Part shown: positions 15,175 to 23,345 of the stretch, piece by piece | How positions within the stretch are numbered: the first letter of the stretch is position 1 | How the letters are laid out: the number at the start of each line of letters is the position of its first letter | Assembly (NCBI GenBank): GCA_031430575.1 | Contig: JANPBT010000080.1 | Span: 1 to 31,184 of the forward strand | Origin: JANMDS01 sp031430575 | Lineage (GTDB): Bacteria; Pseudomonadota; Gammaproteobacteria; Burkholderiales; Casimicrobiaceae | Reading direction: 5' to 3' | DNA: 31,184 nucleotides | The notes under the pieces: model-generated | Database searches by the model: none | Seen by the model: the letters and a program-made list of their open reading frames with translations, nothing else | Told to the model about the DNA's origin: nothing | Position numbers and translations under genes: made by a program

Positions 15175-15977
15175 ATGAGTTTTATTCCGACTGATTTACT
15201 TTTTTACGCATTCGCGATACCTGCGGTGCTGGTGACCGCCATTTCCAAAACGGGATTTGGCGGGGCAACGGGCGGGCTCGGCGTGGTGCTGCTCGCGCAA
15301 GCGGTTTCGCCCGCGCAGGCTGCAGCGATTATGCTGCCTCTATTGTGCTTCATCGATATTTTCGGCGTTCGCGCCTATTGGCGCACGATTGATTGGGCGT
15401 TAATGAAACGCATGCTGCCCGCCGCCTGCGTCGGCACGTGATCGGCGCGCTGCTCTGGTCGCGCATGAGCGTGCCGTGGCTCAAGGTGCTGCTGGCTACA
15501 GTGGCGATTGGCTTCCCGCTGCAATGGTGGTGGAAGGCGTATTTCACCAAGGGTCAGAGTCAGGGTAAACCTGACCCAGCAAAAATTGAGAATGCCACGC
15601 TTGATCGCATCCGCGCGTTCGGCTGGTGCGGCTTGGCGGGGTTTACCAGCTTCGTTGCCCATGCCGGCGGGCCGCCTGTGCTCGCGTATTTGTTGCCCAA
15701 AAAAATGGATAAAGCCGCGCAAGTTGGCACGATGAGTTTTTTCTTTATGATCGTGAATTACGTGAAATTTCCGCAATATTTCGCGGTTGGCCAATTTTCA
15801 CCACAGGTCTGGGCGAGCGCGCTGGTGCTCGCGCCGTTTGTGCCGATTGGCGTCTGGCTTGGGCTGCGGCTGCATCGCGCGCTCTCGCCGCTGGCATTTC
15901 AGCGCACCTGCCAAGTCATCATGTTTGGCATGGGCGTAAAGCTCGCCATTGAAGCCTACAACGGCTTGATGAAATAG
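15175..15977 (+). pseudogene. TSUP (TauE/SafE) family membrane transporter, frameshifted
   Basis: The first frame from ATG at 15175 gives MSFIPTDLLFYAFAIPAVLV, then SKTGFGGATGGLGVVLLAQ, and stops with TGA at 15439 after CVGT. The next frame continues seamlessly as VIGALLWSRM and runs through FTSFVAHAGGPPVLAYLLPK to TAG at 15975-15977. The two parts form one protein of about 267 residues with the usual TSUP halves (GFGG near the start, HAGGPP in the second half). TSUP proteins are inner-membrane exporters or importers of sulfite, sulfoacetate and related anions. One missing base near 15437 (ACG-TGATC for ACGGTGATC) restores the frame. This is either a real null mutation or a single-base sequence error. 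The gene lies four bases before the EamA-like gene, so the two form an operon. Confidence 0.8.
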
Positions 15978-15981
15978 CGGC

Positions 15982-16875
15982 ATGCCCTTCCGCCACAATC
16001 TGCTCGCACTGGCCATCGCCACCATCTGGGGCTTAACGTTCGTGTCCATCAAACTCGCGCTGCAAGAGCTCCCGCCCTTCGCGCTTTCAGGTTGGAGATT
16101 TTTCTTGGCGGCGGTTCCGCTTGTCTTCTTCATCGGCAAGCCTGCGGCGCCCTGGCGCTGGCTCATTGCCTATGGCGTAGTCATCGCGATTTTGCAATTC
16201 GTCGTGATGTTTATCGCGATGAAGCTGGGAATGCCTGCGGGCTTGATGTCGCTCGTTGTGCAAGTGCAAGTCTTTTTCACCATTGGCTTATCGGTGATGT
16301 TGTTTCACGAAAAAGTCACGCGTGCGCAAGCCCTCGGCGCGGGCATCGCTGCTTGCGGGCTCATCGTTATCGGCATCTCAAAAGCGGCTAGCGGCATCGG
16401 CGTTGCGTTTGCGCTCGTGCTCTTTGCCGCTTTTGCGTGGGGGTGTGGGAATACGATTGCCAAGCATGTCGCCCGCCTTGCCAAAGCCCATAATGCCGCG
16501 CCCGCGCATCCGCTCAATTTCATCGGCTGGACTTCGCTTTGCGCTGTGCCGCTGTTGATTGTGATTTCATGGGCGTTTGAGGGGCGAGATGCGTTGCTCA
16601 TACCTGCGGCGCAGTTTTCGTGGCACTTGGCATTCCATCTCTGCGTACTCGCCTATGCCGCGCAAGTTTTTGGTTATGGCTTATGGTCTAACTTACTCAC
16701 TCGTTACCCAGCCAGCGCAGTCTCGCCCTTCGCGCTCTTCGTACCCATCGCGGGCATGAGCGCGACAGCGTGGGTATTTGGTGAGACGCTTACGGTTGTG
16801 CAAATCATTGGCGCGCTGATCGTTGCGTGTGGGCTTGCCATCGCGGTGCTTTGGCGCACAAAAGCTGCGAGATAG
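15982..16875 (+). CDS. eamA: EamA-family exporter, similar to O-acetylserine/cysteine exporter
   Basis: This 297-residue inner-membrane protein belongs to the drug/metabolite transporter (EamA) family, with about ten hydrophobic helices in two repeats. The N-terminal repeat (IWGLTFVSIKLAL, then LSGWRFF) and the following GMPAGLMSLVVQVQVFFTIG closely resemble E. coli EamA (YdeD), which exports O-acetylserine and cysteine. FAWGCGNTIAKH and RYPASAVSPFALFVPI mark the second repeat. It starts four bases after the TSUP stop. Together with the sulfur-anion-type TSUP this suggests a sulfur-metabolite transport pair, which is inference. IPAAQ at 207-211, between helices, comes from the dispersed repeat. 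Confidence 0.82.
   Translation: MPFRHNLLALAIATIWGLTFVSIKLALQELPPFALSGWRFFLAAVPLVFFIGKPAAPWRWLIAYGVVIAILQFVVMFIAMKLGMPAGLMSLVVQVQVFFTIGLSVMLFHEKVTRAQALGAGIAACGLIVIGISKAASGIGVAFALVLFAAFAWGCGNTIAKHVARLAKAHNAAPAHPLNFIGWTSLCAVPLLIVISWAFEGRDALLIPAAQFSWHLAFHLCVLAYAAQVFGYGLWSNLLTRYPASAVSPFALFVPIAGMSATAWVFGETLTVVQIIGALIVACGLAIAVLWRTKAAR
16600..16614 (+). repeat. 15-base dispersed repeat, exact, in eamA (IPAAQ)
   Basis: Exact copy followed by TTTT, encoding residues 207-211 in a loop between predicted helices. Confidence 0.9.
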
Positions 16876-16885
16876 TAGGCGCAAT

Positions 16886-16900
16886 CTGCGCCGCAGATAT
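16886..16900 (-). repeat. 15-base dispersed repeat, 14/15, between convergent genes
   Basis: One internal mismatch (CAGATAT for CAGGTAT), preceded by AAT. It lies 11 bases after the eamA stop and before the convergent VOC gene. Confidence 0.75.
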
Positions 16901-16958
16901 TAGTCCTCGCTGCAGCCCCAACTACCGACGCTTACACGCGCGTGCCGCGACAAATTTA

Positions 16959-17432
16959 TTACGCGTTTATAGCCATCTCAATGGCGGCGATGTCAATCTT
17001 TCGCATTGTCATCATCGCCTCAAATGCGCGCCGGGCAACCTCGCCGCCCTTGGCGATCGCTTCGGTAAGCATCATCGGCGTGATCTGCCAGTTGATCCCC
17101 CATTTATCTTTGCACCAACCGCACGCACTCTGTGCGCCGCCGTTGTTCACTATCGCATCCCAATAGCGGTCAGTTTCTGCTTGATCCGCCGTCGCAATCT
17201 GAAAAGAGAAGGCTTCCGAATGCCGAAACATCGGCCCGCCATTGAGCCCGATGCAGGGCACCCCACAGACGGTAAATTCAACAGTCAAGACATCACCCTT
17301 TTTCCCGCTCGGGAAATCACTCGGCGCACGATGCACCGCACCGACGACGCTCGCTGGAAACGTGCTGGCATAGAAATGCGCTGCAGTCTCAGCGTCATTT
17401 TCAAACCACAAGCAAATTGTGTTTTTGTTCAT
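16959..17432 (-). CDS. VOC-family protein (PhnB/3-dmu-9_3-mt type)
   Basis: This 157-residue protein belongs to the vicinal oxygen chelate superfamily, PF06983-like branch. ICLWFENDAETAAHFYASTF at the start, VEFTVCGVPCIGLNGGP and FSFQIATADQAETDRYWDAI, then CGWCKDKWGINWQITP are the expected blocks. Members are small cytoplasmic metal-binding proteins of mostly unknown reaction. GAGGATTCGC precedes the ATG and gives an acceptable ribosome binding site. It is convergent with the EamA gene and follows the molybdenum hydroxylase gene on the same strand after about 100 bases, so it could be the end of that transcript. No substrate can be read from the sequence. Confidence 0.85.
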   Translation of the reverse strand: MNKNTICLWFENDAETAAHFYASTFPASVVGAVHRAPSDFPSGKKGDVLTVEFTVCGVPCIGLNGGPMFRHSEAFSFQIATADQAETDRYWDAIVNNGGAQSACGWCKDKWGINWQITPMMLTEAIAKGGEVARRAFEAMMTMRKIDIAAIEMAINA

Positions 17433-17534
17433 GCGAATCCTCGCTCGAAGCGTTCACCTTCCACTCCAGTAAGTGTTTTAGCTTGCGCATGCCAAAGTCG
17501 CGATACCTGATCGCGCTGCATTTGGAAAACGCGC

Positions 17535-19784
17535 TTAAATCACAAATGGCAATGCCCGCAATCGCTTTCCGGTCGCTTTGAAAATCGCGTTGCCTAATGC
17601 CGGCGCCAGCGGCGGCACGCCGACTTCACCAATGCCGCCGAGCATGGCATCGCTTTGCACGAAATGCACTTCCACTGCAGGCATTTCGTTGAGCCGTAAT
17701 ATTTCAAAATCGTGAAAATTGCTTTGCTGGACGATGCCGTCTTTTAGCGTAATCTGCGATTTGAGTGCGGCGGTAAGTGCAAAGCCAATCGCGCCTTCGA
17801 TCTGGGCACGGGCGTTTTGCGGATGCAGCACACGCCCGCAATCGACGACCGCAACCACGCGATCAACGGCGATGGCTTTGCCTTTTACGCTGACATCCAC
17901 CACCATCGCGACGATACTTTTAAACGATTCGGCAATTGCGATACCGCGGCCGCTGTCCGTAGGTAATCCAGTCGCCCAGCCTGACTTGCTCGCGACTTCA
18001 TCGAGCACGCGCACAAAACGTGGCGAGTCTTTCAGTAATTTTTTGCGAAATAAGTAGGGATCATCTTGCTTGGCATACGCCAATTCATCAACGAAGGTTT
18101 CTACAAAAAATGCGTTGTATGAATTGCCCACACTACGCCAAAAGCCAAGCGGAATCTGGGCATCAATTTGCGAATGCGTCACCCGAAAATTGGGCAGCGC
18201 ATAGGGCAACACTGCTGCGCCCTCGCAATTGGTGAAATCTGCCATCGCGTCTGATGCCATCGGCTTGGCGATGCGGCGCGTGAAATCAAGCATCACGCTC
18301 ATGCCCGCAAGGTGATGCTGCCACGCGCTGATCTCGCCTTTGCCATCAATCGCGGCCCGCATGCGGCACGCGACCGCTGGGCGATAAGCATCATGGCGAA
18401 TATCTTCTTCGCGCGACCACGTCAGCTGCACCGGCTTGCCTTTCATCACTTTCGCGCAGGCAATCGCTTGCCGGAGCACTTCAACATCCGTGCGCCGACC
18501 AAAGCCGCCTCCGAGATAAGGCGTATGCACAGTGATCGCCTCACTGGGCAGACCAGACGCTTCTGCGGCGACCCAGCGCACGAGCGTGGGCGATTGATTG
18601 CCAAGCCAAATATCCATCTTTGCTTTACCGTCTACTTGCCGCAAATGCACGGTGCAATTGAGCGGCTCCATCGTGGCATGCGCTTGCAGCGGCACGCGGT
18701 AGCGCACATCCACCACCGAACCCTGCGGCGCAGATTTGAGCGTCGCTAACGCATTGCCAGTATCGGCATAAACACGCCCGCCCGCAGTCTCATTGAGCAG
18801 CGCATCATATTGGGCATAAAGCCCTTCACTAGAAGCGGTGCAAGCGTTGAAACCGCCACCGATCAATTCTGCTTCGCGTAGCGCTTGCTGCGCCCGCCAA
18901 GAGTTATCTGAAATGACGGCCAGCCAATCATCGCCTTGGGCGATGGCGAGCGCGGTTTTTGGTGGTGCGCCATTTTTCCAGCGCACTTCATGCAATTGCC
19001 CGCGCACGCCTGCGATATGCTTGATCGCAGCAAATTTCATCTCAGGTAAGCGCACATCGATACCAAATTGCGCCGTGCCATCGACTTTTGCAGGCACATC
19101 GAGGCGCAGCGGGCTGGTGCCCAAGATCTTCCAAGCGCTTGGCGCCTTCAATGCCACTTGCGTGGGTATCGCGCGCGCAGCTGCGCCCTGCGCCAACGCG
19201 CCGTAGCCGAGGCTGCGTTGGGTTGCGGCGTGCACCACCGTGCCCAAAACTGCGCCGCAGGTATCAACGGCCACATTCCATTGCGCCGCCGCTTCGGAGA
19301 TGAGCATCTGCCGCGCGCTCGCCGCTGCGGTGCGCATGGGGTCGAAGCCATCACGCGTCGATGTCGAGCCGCCCGTGCCTTGAATGCCCGCAAGCGAAAG
19401 CACTTTATGCATGACCCATTGCGCGGGCGCAGGCAGCGCCGCTTGGCCGTCCATCAACATGGTGATGTTGCCGTAGACCGGTGCAATCGGTGCCTCGATG
19501 ACTTTGATTTGCGCGAGGCTGACTTCCAGCTCTTCGGCGATAAACATGGCCAGCATCGTATTGATGCCTTGCCCCATTTCCTGTCGGGGCACGGCAACAG
19601 TGACCTGCCCCTGGGAATCAATCGCAAGCCAAGCATTAAACGCGCGGGCATTTTGCGCCGCATCTAACGCCGTTAATTTAAATGCAGCATTTGATTTCAA
19701 TTTTTGCTGCACGATAACGGCGCCGATGGCCAGCCCGCCACCGACCGCTGCGGCACTTCCGAGTAAAAAATGGCGACGTTTCAT
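17535..19784 (-). CDS. Molybdenum hydroxylase large subunit, IorB-like, Tat-exported
   Basis: This 749-residue protein is a xanthine dehydrogenase-family molybdopterin-binding subunit of the isoquinoline 1-oxidoreductase beta (IorB) type. It starts with a twin-arginine signal (MKRRHFLLGSAAAVGGG). EMGQGINTMLAMFIAEEL, a YLGGGFGRRTDVEVLRQA block and GIGEVGVPPLAPALGNAIF with the catalytic Glu are hallmarks of the molybdopterin domain. Such enzymes hydroxylate aldehydes or N-heterocycles in the periplasm with a small 2Fe-2S partner (IorA type). No partner gene is visible beside it. Its ATG overlaps the coaX stop by ATGA, an unusual operon link between cofactor genes and a hydroxylase. Dispersed-repeat segments are DTCGAV (about 174) and a decayed SAPQG (351). 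The substrate is unknown. Confidence 0.88.
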   Translation of the reverse strand: MKRRHFLLGSAAAVGGGLAIGAVIVQQKLKSNAAFKLTALDAAQNARAFNAWLAIDSQGQVTVAVPRQEMGQGINTMLAMFIAEELEVSLAQIKVIEAPIAPVYGNITMLMDGQAALPAPAQWVMHKVLSLAGIQGTGGSTSTRDGFDPMRTAAASARQMLISEAAAQWNVAVDTCGAVLGTVVHAATQRSLGYGALAQGAAARAIPTQVALKAPSAWKILGTSPLRLDVPAKVDGTAQFGIDVRLPEMKFAAIKHIAGVRGQLHEVRWKNGAPPKTALAIAQGDDWLAVISDNSWRAQQALREAELIGGGFNACTASSEGLYAQYDALLNETAGGRVYADTGNALATLKSAPQGSVVDVRYRVPLQAHATMEPLNCTVHLRQVDGKAKMDIWLGNQSPTLVRWVAAEASGLPSEAITVHTPYLGGGFGRRTDVEVLRQAIACAKVMKGKPVQLTWSREEDIRHDAYRPAVACRMRAAIDGKGEISAWQHHLAGMSVMLDFTRRIAKPMASDAMADFTNCEGAAVLPYALPNFRVTHSQIDAQIPLGFWRSVGNSYNAFFVETFVDELAYAKQDDPYLFRKKLLKDSPRFVRVLDEVASKSGWATGLPTDSGRGIAIAESFKSIVAMVVDVSVKGKAIAVDRVVAVVDCGRVLHPQNARAQIEGAIGFALTAALKSQITLKDGIVQQSNFHDFEILRLNEMPAVEVHFVQSDAMLGGIGEVGVPPLAPALGNAIFKATGKRLRALPFVI
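18719..18733 (+). repeat. Decayed 15-base repeat, 13/15, in IorB-like gene (SAPQG)
   Basis: The last 12 bases of the word are intact and followed by ATTT; the first part differs at two sites. It is read as SAPQ in the same frame as copies in coaX and the Bug gene. Confidence 0.55.
19250..19264 (-). repeat. 15-base dispersed repeat, exact, in IorB-like gene (DTCGAV)
   Basis: In the sense direction, followed by TTTT, encoding residues 174-179. Confidence 0.9.
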
Positions 19785-20545
19785 GACGGTTGCTCCGTTG
19801 GCATTTCTTCAATAATCCACGCCAAGCCTTCGAGCACGAGATTATCTGTCTGCTCTAGCGGGAAATCTAAAAATGGCGCAAGCTTAATGGCAGCACCCCC
19901 TGCGAGCAATACCTGCGGCGCAGATTTCTCGCGCGCAGCGAGCTGATCGACCATGCGCTTTGCCGCGCCCGCCATTGCGAGAATGCCGCCGGTCATGAGC
20001 GCATCGGAAGTATTGGTGGGGAAATCTTGAAATTCCCCCGGCGGCACGCGCAGGCCTGCGGTGCCCGATTCCAGCGCATCGAGCATCAATCGAAAACCAG
20101 GCAAGATCAAGCCGCCGATGAAATTGCCTGCCAGATCAATGGCATCAATGGTTACCGCGGTGCCGACGGTAATCACCATGCACGCTTGATCGGGCACGCG
20201 TTTGCGCGCTGCGATGAGCGCAGCCCAGCGATCAGCGCCCAGCAAAATCGGTTTTTCATATGAATTGACGACGCCGCATTGTCGCTCTTGCGCTGCGATC
20301 CATTCCAGCGGCACATCCCAACGCGCCACTTCATCTTCAACGCGCCTGCGCACGGCCTCGCCCGCGACGATGCTGCCCACGATGCGATCAGGCGGCAAAA
20401 AGCGCTTCCAATGTGAGCGCGAAAGTGTGGCGATTTCTTCCAGCTCGCAATGGCCGTGCGCCAGCCAGTTGGCCTTCGCGCCCGTGCCCTGCACCAGCGC
20501 CCATTTCATGCGCGAGTTGCCGACGTCGATGGCGAGCCAGCTCAT
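19781..20545 (-). CDS. coaX: Type III pantothenate kinase
   Basis: This 254-residue enzyme phosphorylates pantothenate with ATP, the first step of coenzyme A synthesis, in the cytoplasm. DVGNSRMKWAL at the N terminus is the phosphate-binding loop, GADRWAALIAARKR is the pantothenate-binding G-x-D-R block, and VITVGTAVTIDAID and GGLILPGFRLMLDAL are further family signatures. The length is typical of CoaX. The ATG overlaps the birA stop by four bases, and the CoaX stop overlaps the next gene in the same way, so birA, coaX and the hydroxylase are coupled. birA-coaX is a common betaproteobacterial pair. SAPQV at 208-212 comes from the dispersed repeat. Confidence 0.95.
   Translation of the reverse strand: MSWLAIDVGNSRMKWALVQGTGAKANWLAHGHCELEEIATLSRSHWKRFLPPDRIVGSIVAGEAVRRRVEDEVARWDVPLEWIAAQERQCGVVNSYEKPILLGADRWAALIAARKRVPDQACMVITVGTAVTIDAIDLAGNFIGGLILPGFRLMLDALESGTAGLRVPPGEFQDFPTNTSDALMTGGILAMAGAAKRMVDQLAAREKSAPQVLLAGGAAIKLAPFLDFPLEQTDNLVLEGLAWIIEEMPTEQPS
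19909..19923 (+). repeat. 15-base dispersed repeat, exact, in coaX (SAPQV)
   Basis: Antisense to the gene; encodes residues 208-212 just before the conserved LAGGAA. Followed by ATTT. Confidence 0.9.
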
Positions 20546-21522
20546 GATGCTTTGCGCAGTGAAATTTCTGCGCTGTGAAGGGTATGGGTCATAGCGCCAC
20601 GTTTTAACACGAGCGCGCCGGTATCGTCGACGGTCGTCGCGTCGGCGTCGATCAGCGATTGATCGGGCAACAGCGCCCGGGTCGGCTTGCCCTCAAAGGC
20701 ATGCAGCGCCCGCCACTGGGAGGCAACGGGCGCAAAGCCGTGGCTGGCAAACGCATCGAGCTGCATTTCGAGCGCTTTCAAAAGCGCATTAACAACCGTA
20801 TTACGATTCCACGCGACCTGCTGCGCGATTTGCGATAAATCGGTGACGGCTTGATCGATTTCGCTGCGGGCTTCTTCGGGCAGATGCACGTTGAGGCCAA
20901 TCCCGATCACTGCGGTGGTGGGCCCAAGCGCATCACCGGAAAGCCCAATCAACACGCCGCCTAACTTTTGGCCGCGCCAAACAATATCGTTTGGCCACTT
21001 CAATTGCACCGAATCTGCGCCGCAGGTATCCAGCGCTTGCGCAACCGCTAATCCCACCAGTAAGCTCAGGCCCGAAAGCGAGGCCGCGCCACCTGCAAAT
21101 TGCCAAGCCACGCTGAGCAAGATACTGCCGCCGGGGGCGCCCTGCCACGCCCGGCCGCGCCGCCCGCGCCCTTGCGCCTGCCACTCGGCGAGCAAGACGC
21201 TACGATGCACTGCGCCCGCGCGCTCTAAAGCCGCGTTGGTTGATTCAATTGTTGGTACGATTTCGATGGCGAAGGCAGTCCCTGCGGCGCAGATTTCGGC
21301 ATCTAGCATTGCATTGGGAAATGCGGCGCGATAGCCTGCGCGGGTCGCGGCAATATCTGCGCCGCAGGTATTTAACTCGCCCACCAATTGCGAGATGCGC
21401 GCGCGCGTGAGCCCTAGCGCCTGCGCGAGCACTGCGCCGCGCACATGCCCCTGCGCACGCACGAGCGCGGCGAGAAGCGTGATATGCGCTACGGAAATGC
21501 GATGGGGGGCAAGCGAATTCAT
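20542..21522 (-). CDS. birA: Bifunctional biotin ligase/repressor
   Basis: This 326-residue protein attaches biotin to carboxylase carrier proteins and, through its N-terminal winged helix (ALGLTRARISQLVGEL), probably represses biotin genes. The catalytic part shows ESTNAALERAG, AEWQAQGRGRRGRAW (the G-R-G-R-R-G biotinyl-AMP loop), LKWPND and IGIGLNVHLP; the C-terminal SH3-like domain follows. ATG at 21522 is preferred; a GTG at 21567 would overlap the divergent MerR gene. It leads the birA-coaX-hydroxylase operon. Three dispersed-repeat copies are built into the protein: NTCGAD (51-56, in the helix-turn-helix linker), CAAG (78-81) and DTCGAD (165-170, directly before the active-site LKWPND). 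Confidence 0.93.
   Translation of the reverse strand: MNSLAPHRISVAHITLLAALVRAQGHVRGAVLAQALGLTRARISQLVGELNTCGADIAATRAGYRAAFPNAMLDAEICAAGTAFAIEIVPTIESTNAALERAGAVHRSVLLAEWQAQGRGRRGRAWQGAPGGSILLSVAWQFAGGAASLSGLSLLVGLAVAQALDTCGADSVQLKWPNDIVWRGQKLGGVLIGLSGDALGPTTAVIGIGLNVHLPEEARSEIDQAVTDLSQIAQQVAWNRNTVVNALLKALEMQLDAFASHGFAPVASQWRALHAFEGKPTRALLPDQSLIDADATTVDDTGALVLKRGAMTHTLHSAEISLRKAS
21015..21029 (-). repeat. 15-base dispersed repeat, exact, in birA (DTCGAD)
   Basis: Sense orientation, followed by ATTC; encodes residues 165-170, three residues before LKWPND. Confidence 0.9.
21278..21292 (+). repeat. Decayed 15-base repeat, 13/15, in birA (CAAG)
   Basis: GTCCCTGCGGCGCAG followed by ATTT, antisense to the gene. 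It is inverted relative to 21357-21371 with 64 bases between. Confidence 0.6.
21357..21371 (-). repeat. 15-base dispersed repeat, exact, in birA (NTCGAD)
   Basis: Sense orientation, followed by ATAT; encodes residues 51-56 between the helix-turn-helix and the catalytic domain. Confidence 0.9.
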
Positions 21523-21557
21523 TGGGGTGCGCAAACGGAATAAGCTAAAGTTTACGG

Positions 21558-21974
21558 ATGCGCTCACCCAAAAAAACCGAAACCTTCTCCATCACCGCTT
21601 TGGCGGATGAATTTGACCTGACCGCGCGCGCCATTCGCCACTATGAGGAGGAGGGCTTAATTTCTCCAAAGCGGATTGGTGCGGGCGCGGCGGCGCGGCG
21701 CGTGTATAGCGCGCGCGAGCGGGTGCGGGTGATGCTCATCTTGCGTGGCAAGCGGCTCGGGATGAGTTTGGCAGAAATCAAAGAGCTTTTTGATCTTTAC
21801 GATGCCGATAAAACGGAGCGGACGCAATTGGTGAAATTCATCGAAATGCTCGATGACCGTAAGCGCATTTTGGAGCAGCAACGCATGGATATCGCGGCAG
21901 CGCTCGCCGAGGTCAACGAAGTTGCCAACCACTGCAAACGCGTGCTGAGTGGCGCGGTCGGCGATAAAAAGTGA
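21558..21974 (+). CDS. MerR-family transcriptional regulator (LiuR-like)
   Basis: This 138-residue regulator has the MerR winged helix at the start: FSITALADEFDLTARAIRHY followed by EEEGLISPKR, then ARRVYSARERVRVMLILRGK. The LGMSLAEIKELFDLYD segment and the long dimerisation coiled coil (FIEMLDDRKRILEQQRMDI) follow. There is no C-terminal metal-binding cysteine pair, so it is more like the LiuR type that senses organic or acyl-CoA signals than a metal regulator. It starts only 35 bases from the divergent birA start, so promoter elements of both genes overlap. It may control the downstream aminotransferase or itself; no operator was identified. Confidence 0.85.
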   Translation: MRSPKKTETFSITALADEFDLTARAIRHYEEEGLISPKRIGAGAAARRVYSARERVRVMLILRGKRLGMSLAEIKELFDLYDADKTERTQLVKFIEMLDDRKRILEQQRMDIAAALAEVNEVANHCKRVLSGAVGDKK

Positions 21975-21986
21975 ACTGTGCGGGCA

Positions 21987-22001
21987 ATACCTGCGGCGCA
22001 G
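21987..22001 (+). repeat. 15-base dispersed repeat, exact, intergenic
   Basis: Follows the merR stop by 12 bases and is followed by ATTT; it lies ahead of the aminotransferase gene. Confidence 0.9.
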
Positions 22002-22069
22002 ATTTAACCATTTCAGCCCGATTTTTAGCCTGTGCTGGCACGCTCTAAACTATGAAAACACCTGCCTGA

Positions 22070-23239
22070 ATGATCGACCCTATGCCACCATTTGATATGA
22101 ATACCGCCATTGATCGCCGCAATATCGGCGCAACCAAGTGGGACAAATACGCCGGGCGAGACATCTTGCCGATGTGGGTTGCCGATATGGATTTCACCGG
22201 GCCCAAACACATTACGGATGCCATTACAAAACATTTGCAACACGGCGTATTTGGCTACACCCGTGACGAATGGCCGAACGCAAAAATAGCTGATTATTTA
22301 GCTCGGCAATATGCTTGGAAGGTCGATCCTGCAGAGATCGTCACCGTGCCCGGCTTGGTCTGCGGGCTCAACGTCACCACGCGCGCTTTCACTGCTGCCG
22401 AAGCGGGCAACGGCGTATTGACCGTAACACCTGCGTACCCACCATTTATGTCGTCGGCAACGCTGCAAGGCTGCGTTTCGCAGCAGGCCAAAATGACGGA
22501 AACCAACGGGCGCTGGACCCTCGATTTCGAAGCGCTAGAGCGCGCTATCGTGAAATCTGGCCCGAACAAAACGCGCATCTTCATGCTCTGCCATCCGCAT
22601 AACCCGACCGGGCGGGTATGGACGCAAACGGAGCTCGACGCAATCGCGGCCTTCTGCGAAAAGCATGATTTGATCGTTTGCAGTGATGAAATTCATTGCG
22701 ATTTAATTTTGGATCGCAGCGCGCAACTGCATACCCCTTTCGCCAAAGCCTGCCCATCAATGGCAACGCGCACCGTCACGCTCATGGCGCCTTCCAAGAC
22801 TTACAACATCGCAGGCTTAGGCGCGGCCATTGCCGTGATTCAAGACCCCGCGTTGCGCAAACGATTTGAAACCGCAAAGGCAGGCATCGTGCCCCATGTC
22901 AATGTGCTGGGGCACATCGCCATGATGGCTGCGTGGTCTGGCGACTGCGAGCCGTGGCGGCAAGCCTGCCTTGATCATTTGCGCAGCAATGGCGAGCGCC
23001 TCGTCGCCGCGATTAAAGCGATTGATGGCCTGCGCTGCACATTACCGGAAGCAACTTACTTACTCTGGGTCGATTGCCGCGCTCGCTGGAGCGAAAAAGC
23101 CGGTGCCCAATTTGAAGCGATCGGCCTTGGCCCCAACGAAGGCGCGGATTTCGGTTGGCCCGGATTTGCCCGCTTTAATTTAGGCTGCACGACCGCTACG
23201 ATAGATGAAGCGATCGCGCGTTTGCAACGCCTGCGCTGA
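22070..23239 (+). CDS. MalY/PatB-type PLP aminotransferase (cystathionine beta-lyase-like)
   Basis: This 389-residue enzyme is a fold-type I PLP protein of the MalY/PatB C-S lyase group, which cleaves cystathionine or cysteine conjugates to a thiol, pyruvate and ammonia. The start shows the group signature RRNIGATKWDKYAGRDILPM followed by WVADMDF. CHPHNPTGRVW is the substrate-carboxylate region, SDEIHCDLIL carries the Asp that pairs with the PLP ring, and Lys243 in APSKTYNIAGL should form the Schiff base. RFNLGCTTATIDEAIARL closes the protein. ATG at 22070 gives the longest frame; ATGs at 22082 and 22097 are also possible, and no strong ribosome binding site decides. It acts in the cytoplasm. 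The nearby EamA exporter makes a link to cysteine metabolism plausible, but this is inference. Confidence 0.88.
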   Translation: MIDPMPPFDMNTAIDRRNIGATKWDKYAGRDILPMWVADMDFTGPKHITDAITKHLQHGVFGYTRDEWPNAKIADYLARQYAWKVDPAEIVTVPGLVCGLNVTTRAFTAAEAGNGVLTVTPAYPPFMSSATLQGCVSQQAKMTETNGRWTLDFEALERAIVKSGPNKTRIFMLCHPHNPTGRVWTQTELDAIAAFCEKHDLIVCSDEIHCDLILDRSAQLHTPFAKACPSMATRTVTLMAPSKTYNIAGLGAAIAVIQDPALRKRFETAKAGIVPHVNVLGHIAMMAAWSGDCEPWRQACLDHLRSNGERLVAAIKAIDGLRCTLPEATYLLWVDCRARWSEKAGAQFEAIGLGPNEGADFGWPGFARFNLGCTTATIDEAIARLQRLR

Positions 23240-23252
23240 AAGACTACTCTGA

Positions 23253-23267
23253 ATACCTGCGGCGCAG
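23253..23267 (+). repeat. 15-base dispersed repeat, exact, intergenic
   Basis: Lies 13 bases after the aminotransferase stop, followed by ATTA, in the 106-base gap before the pirin gene. Confidence 0.9.
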
Positions 23268-23345
23268 ATTAGGCGCTGCCGAAGCGTTTTTTCGATGAAT
23301 GCGAAGCATTGAATTTGCACATTGTCATCCCATTTAAAAGTAACT

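Noticed and set aside
15213..15227. ATACCTGCGGTGCTG in the TSUP gene
   Set aside because: Eleven matching positions only, the palindrome is broken, and the residues (IPAVL) fit a normal membrane segment; not counted.
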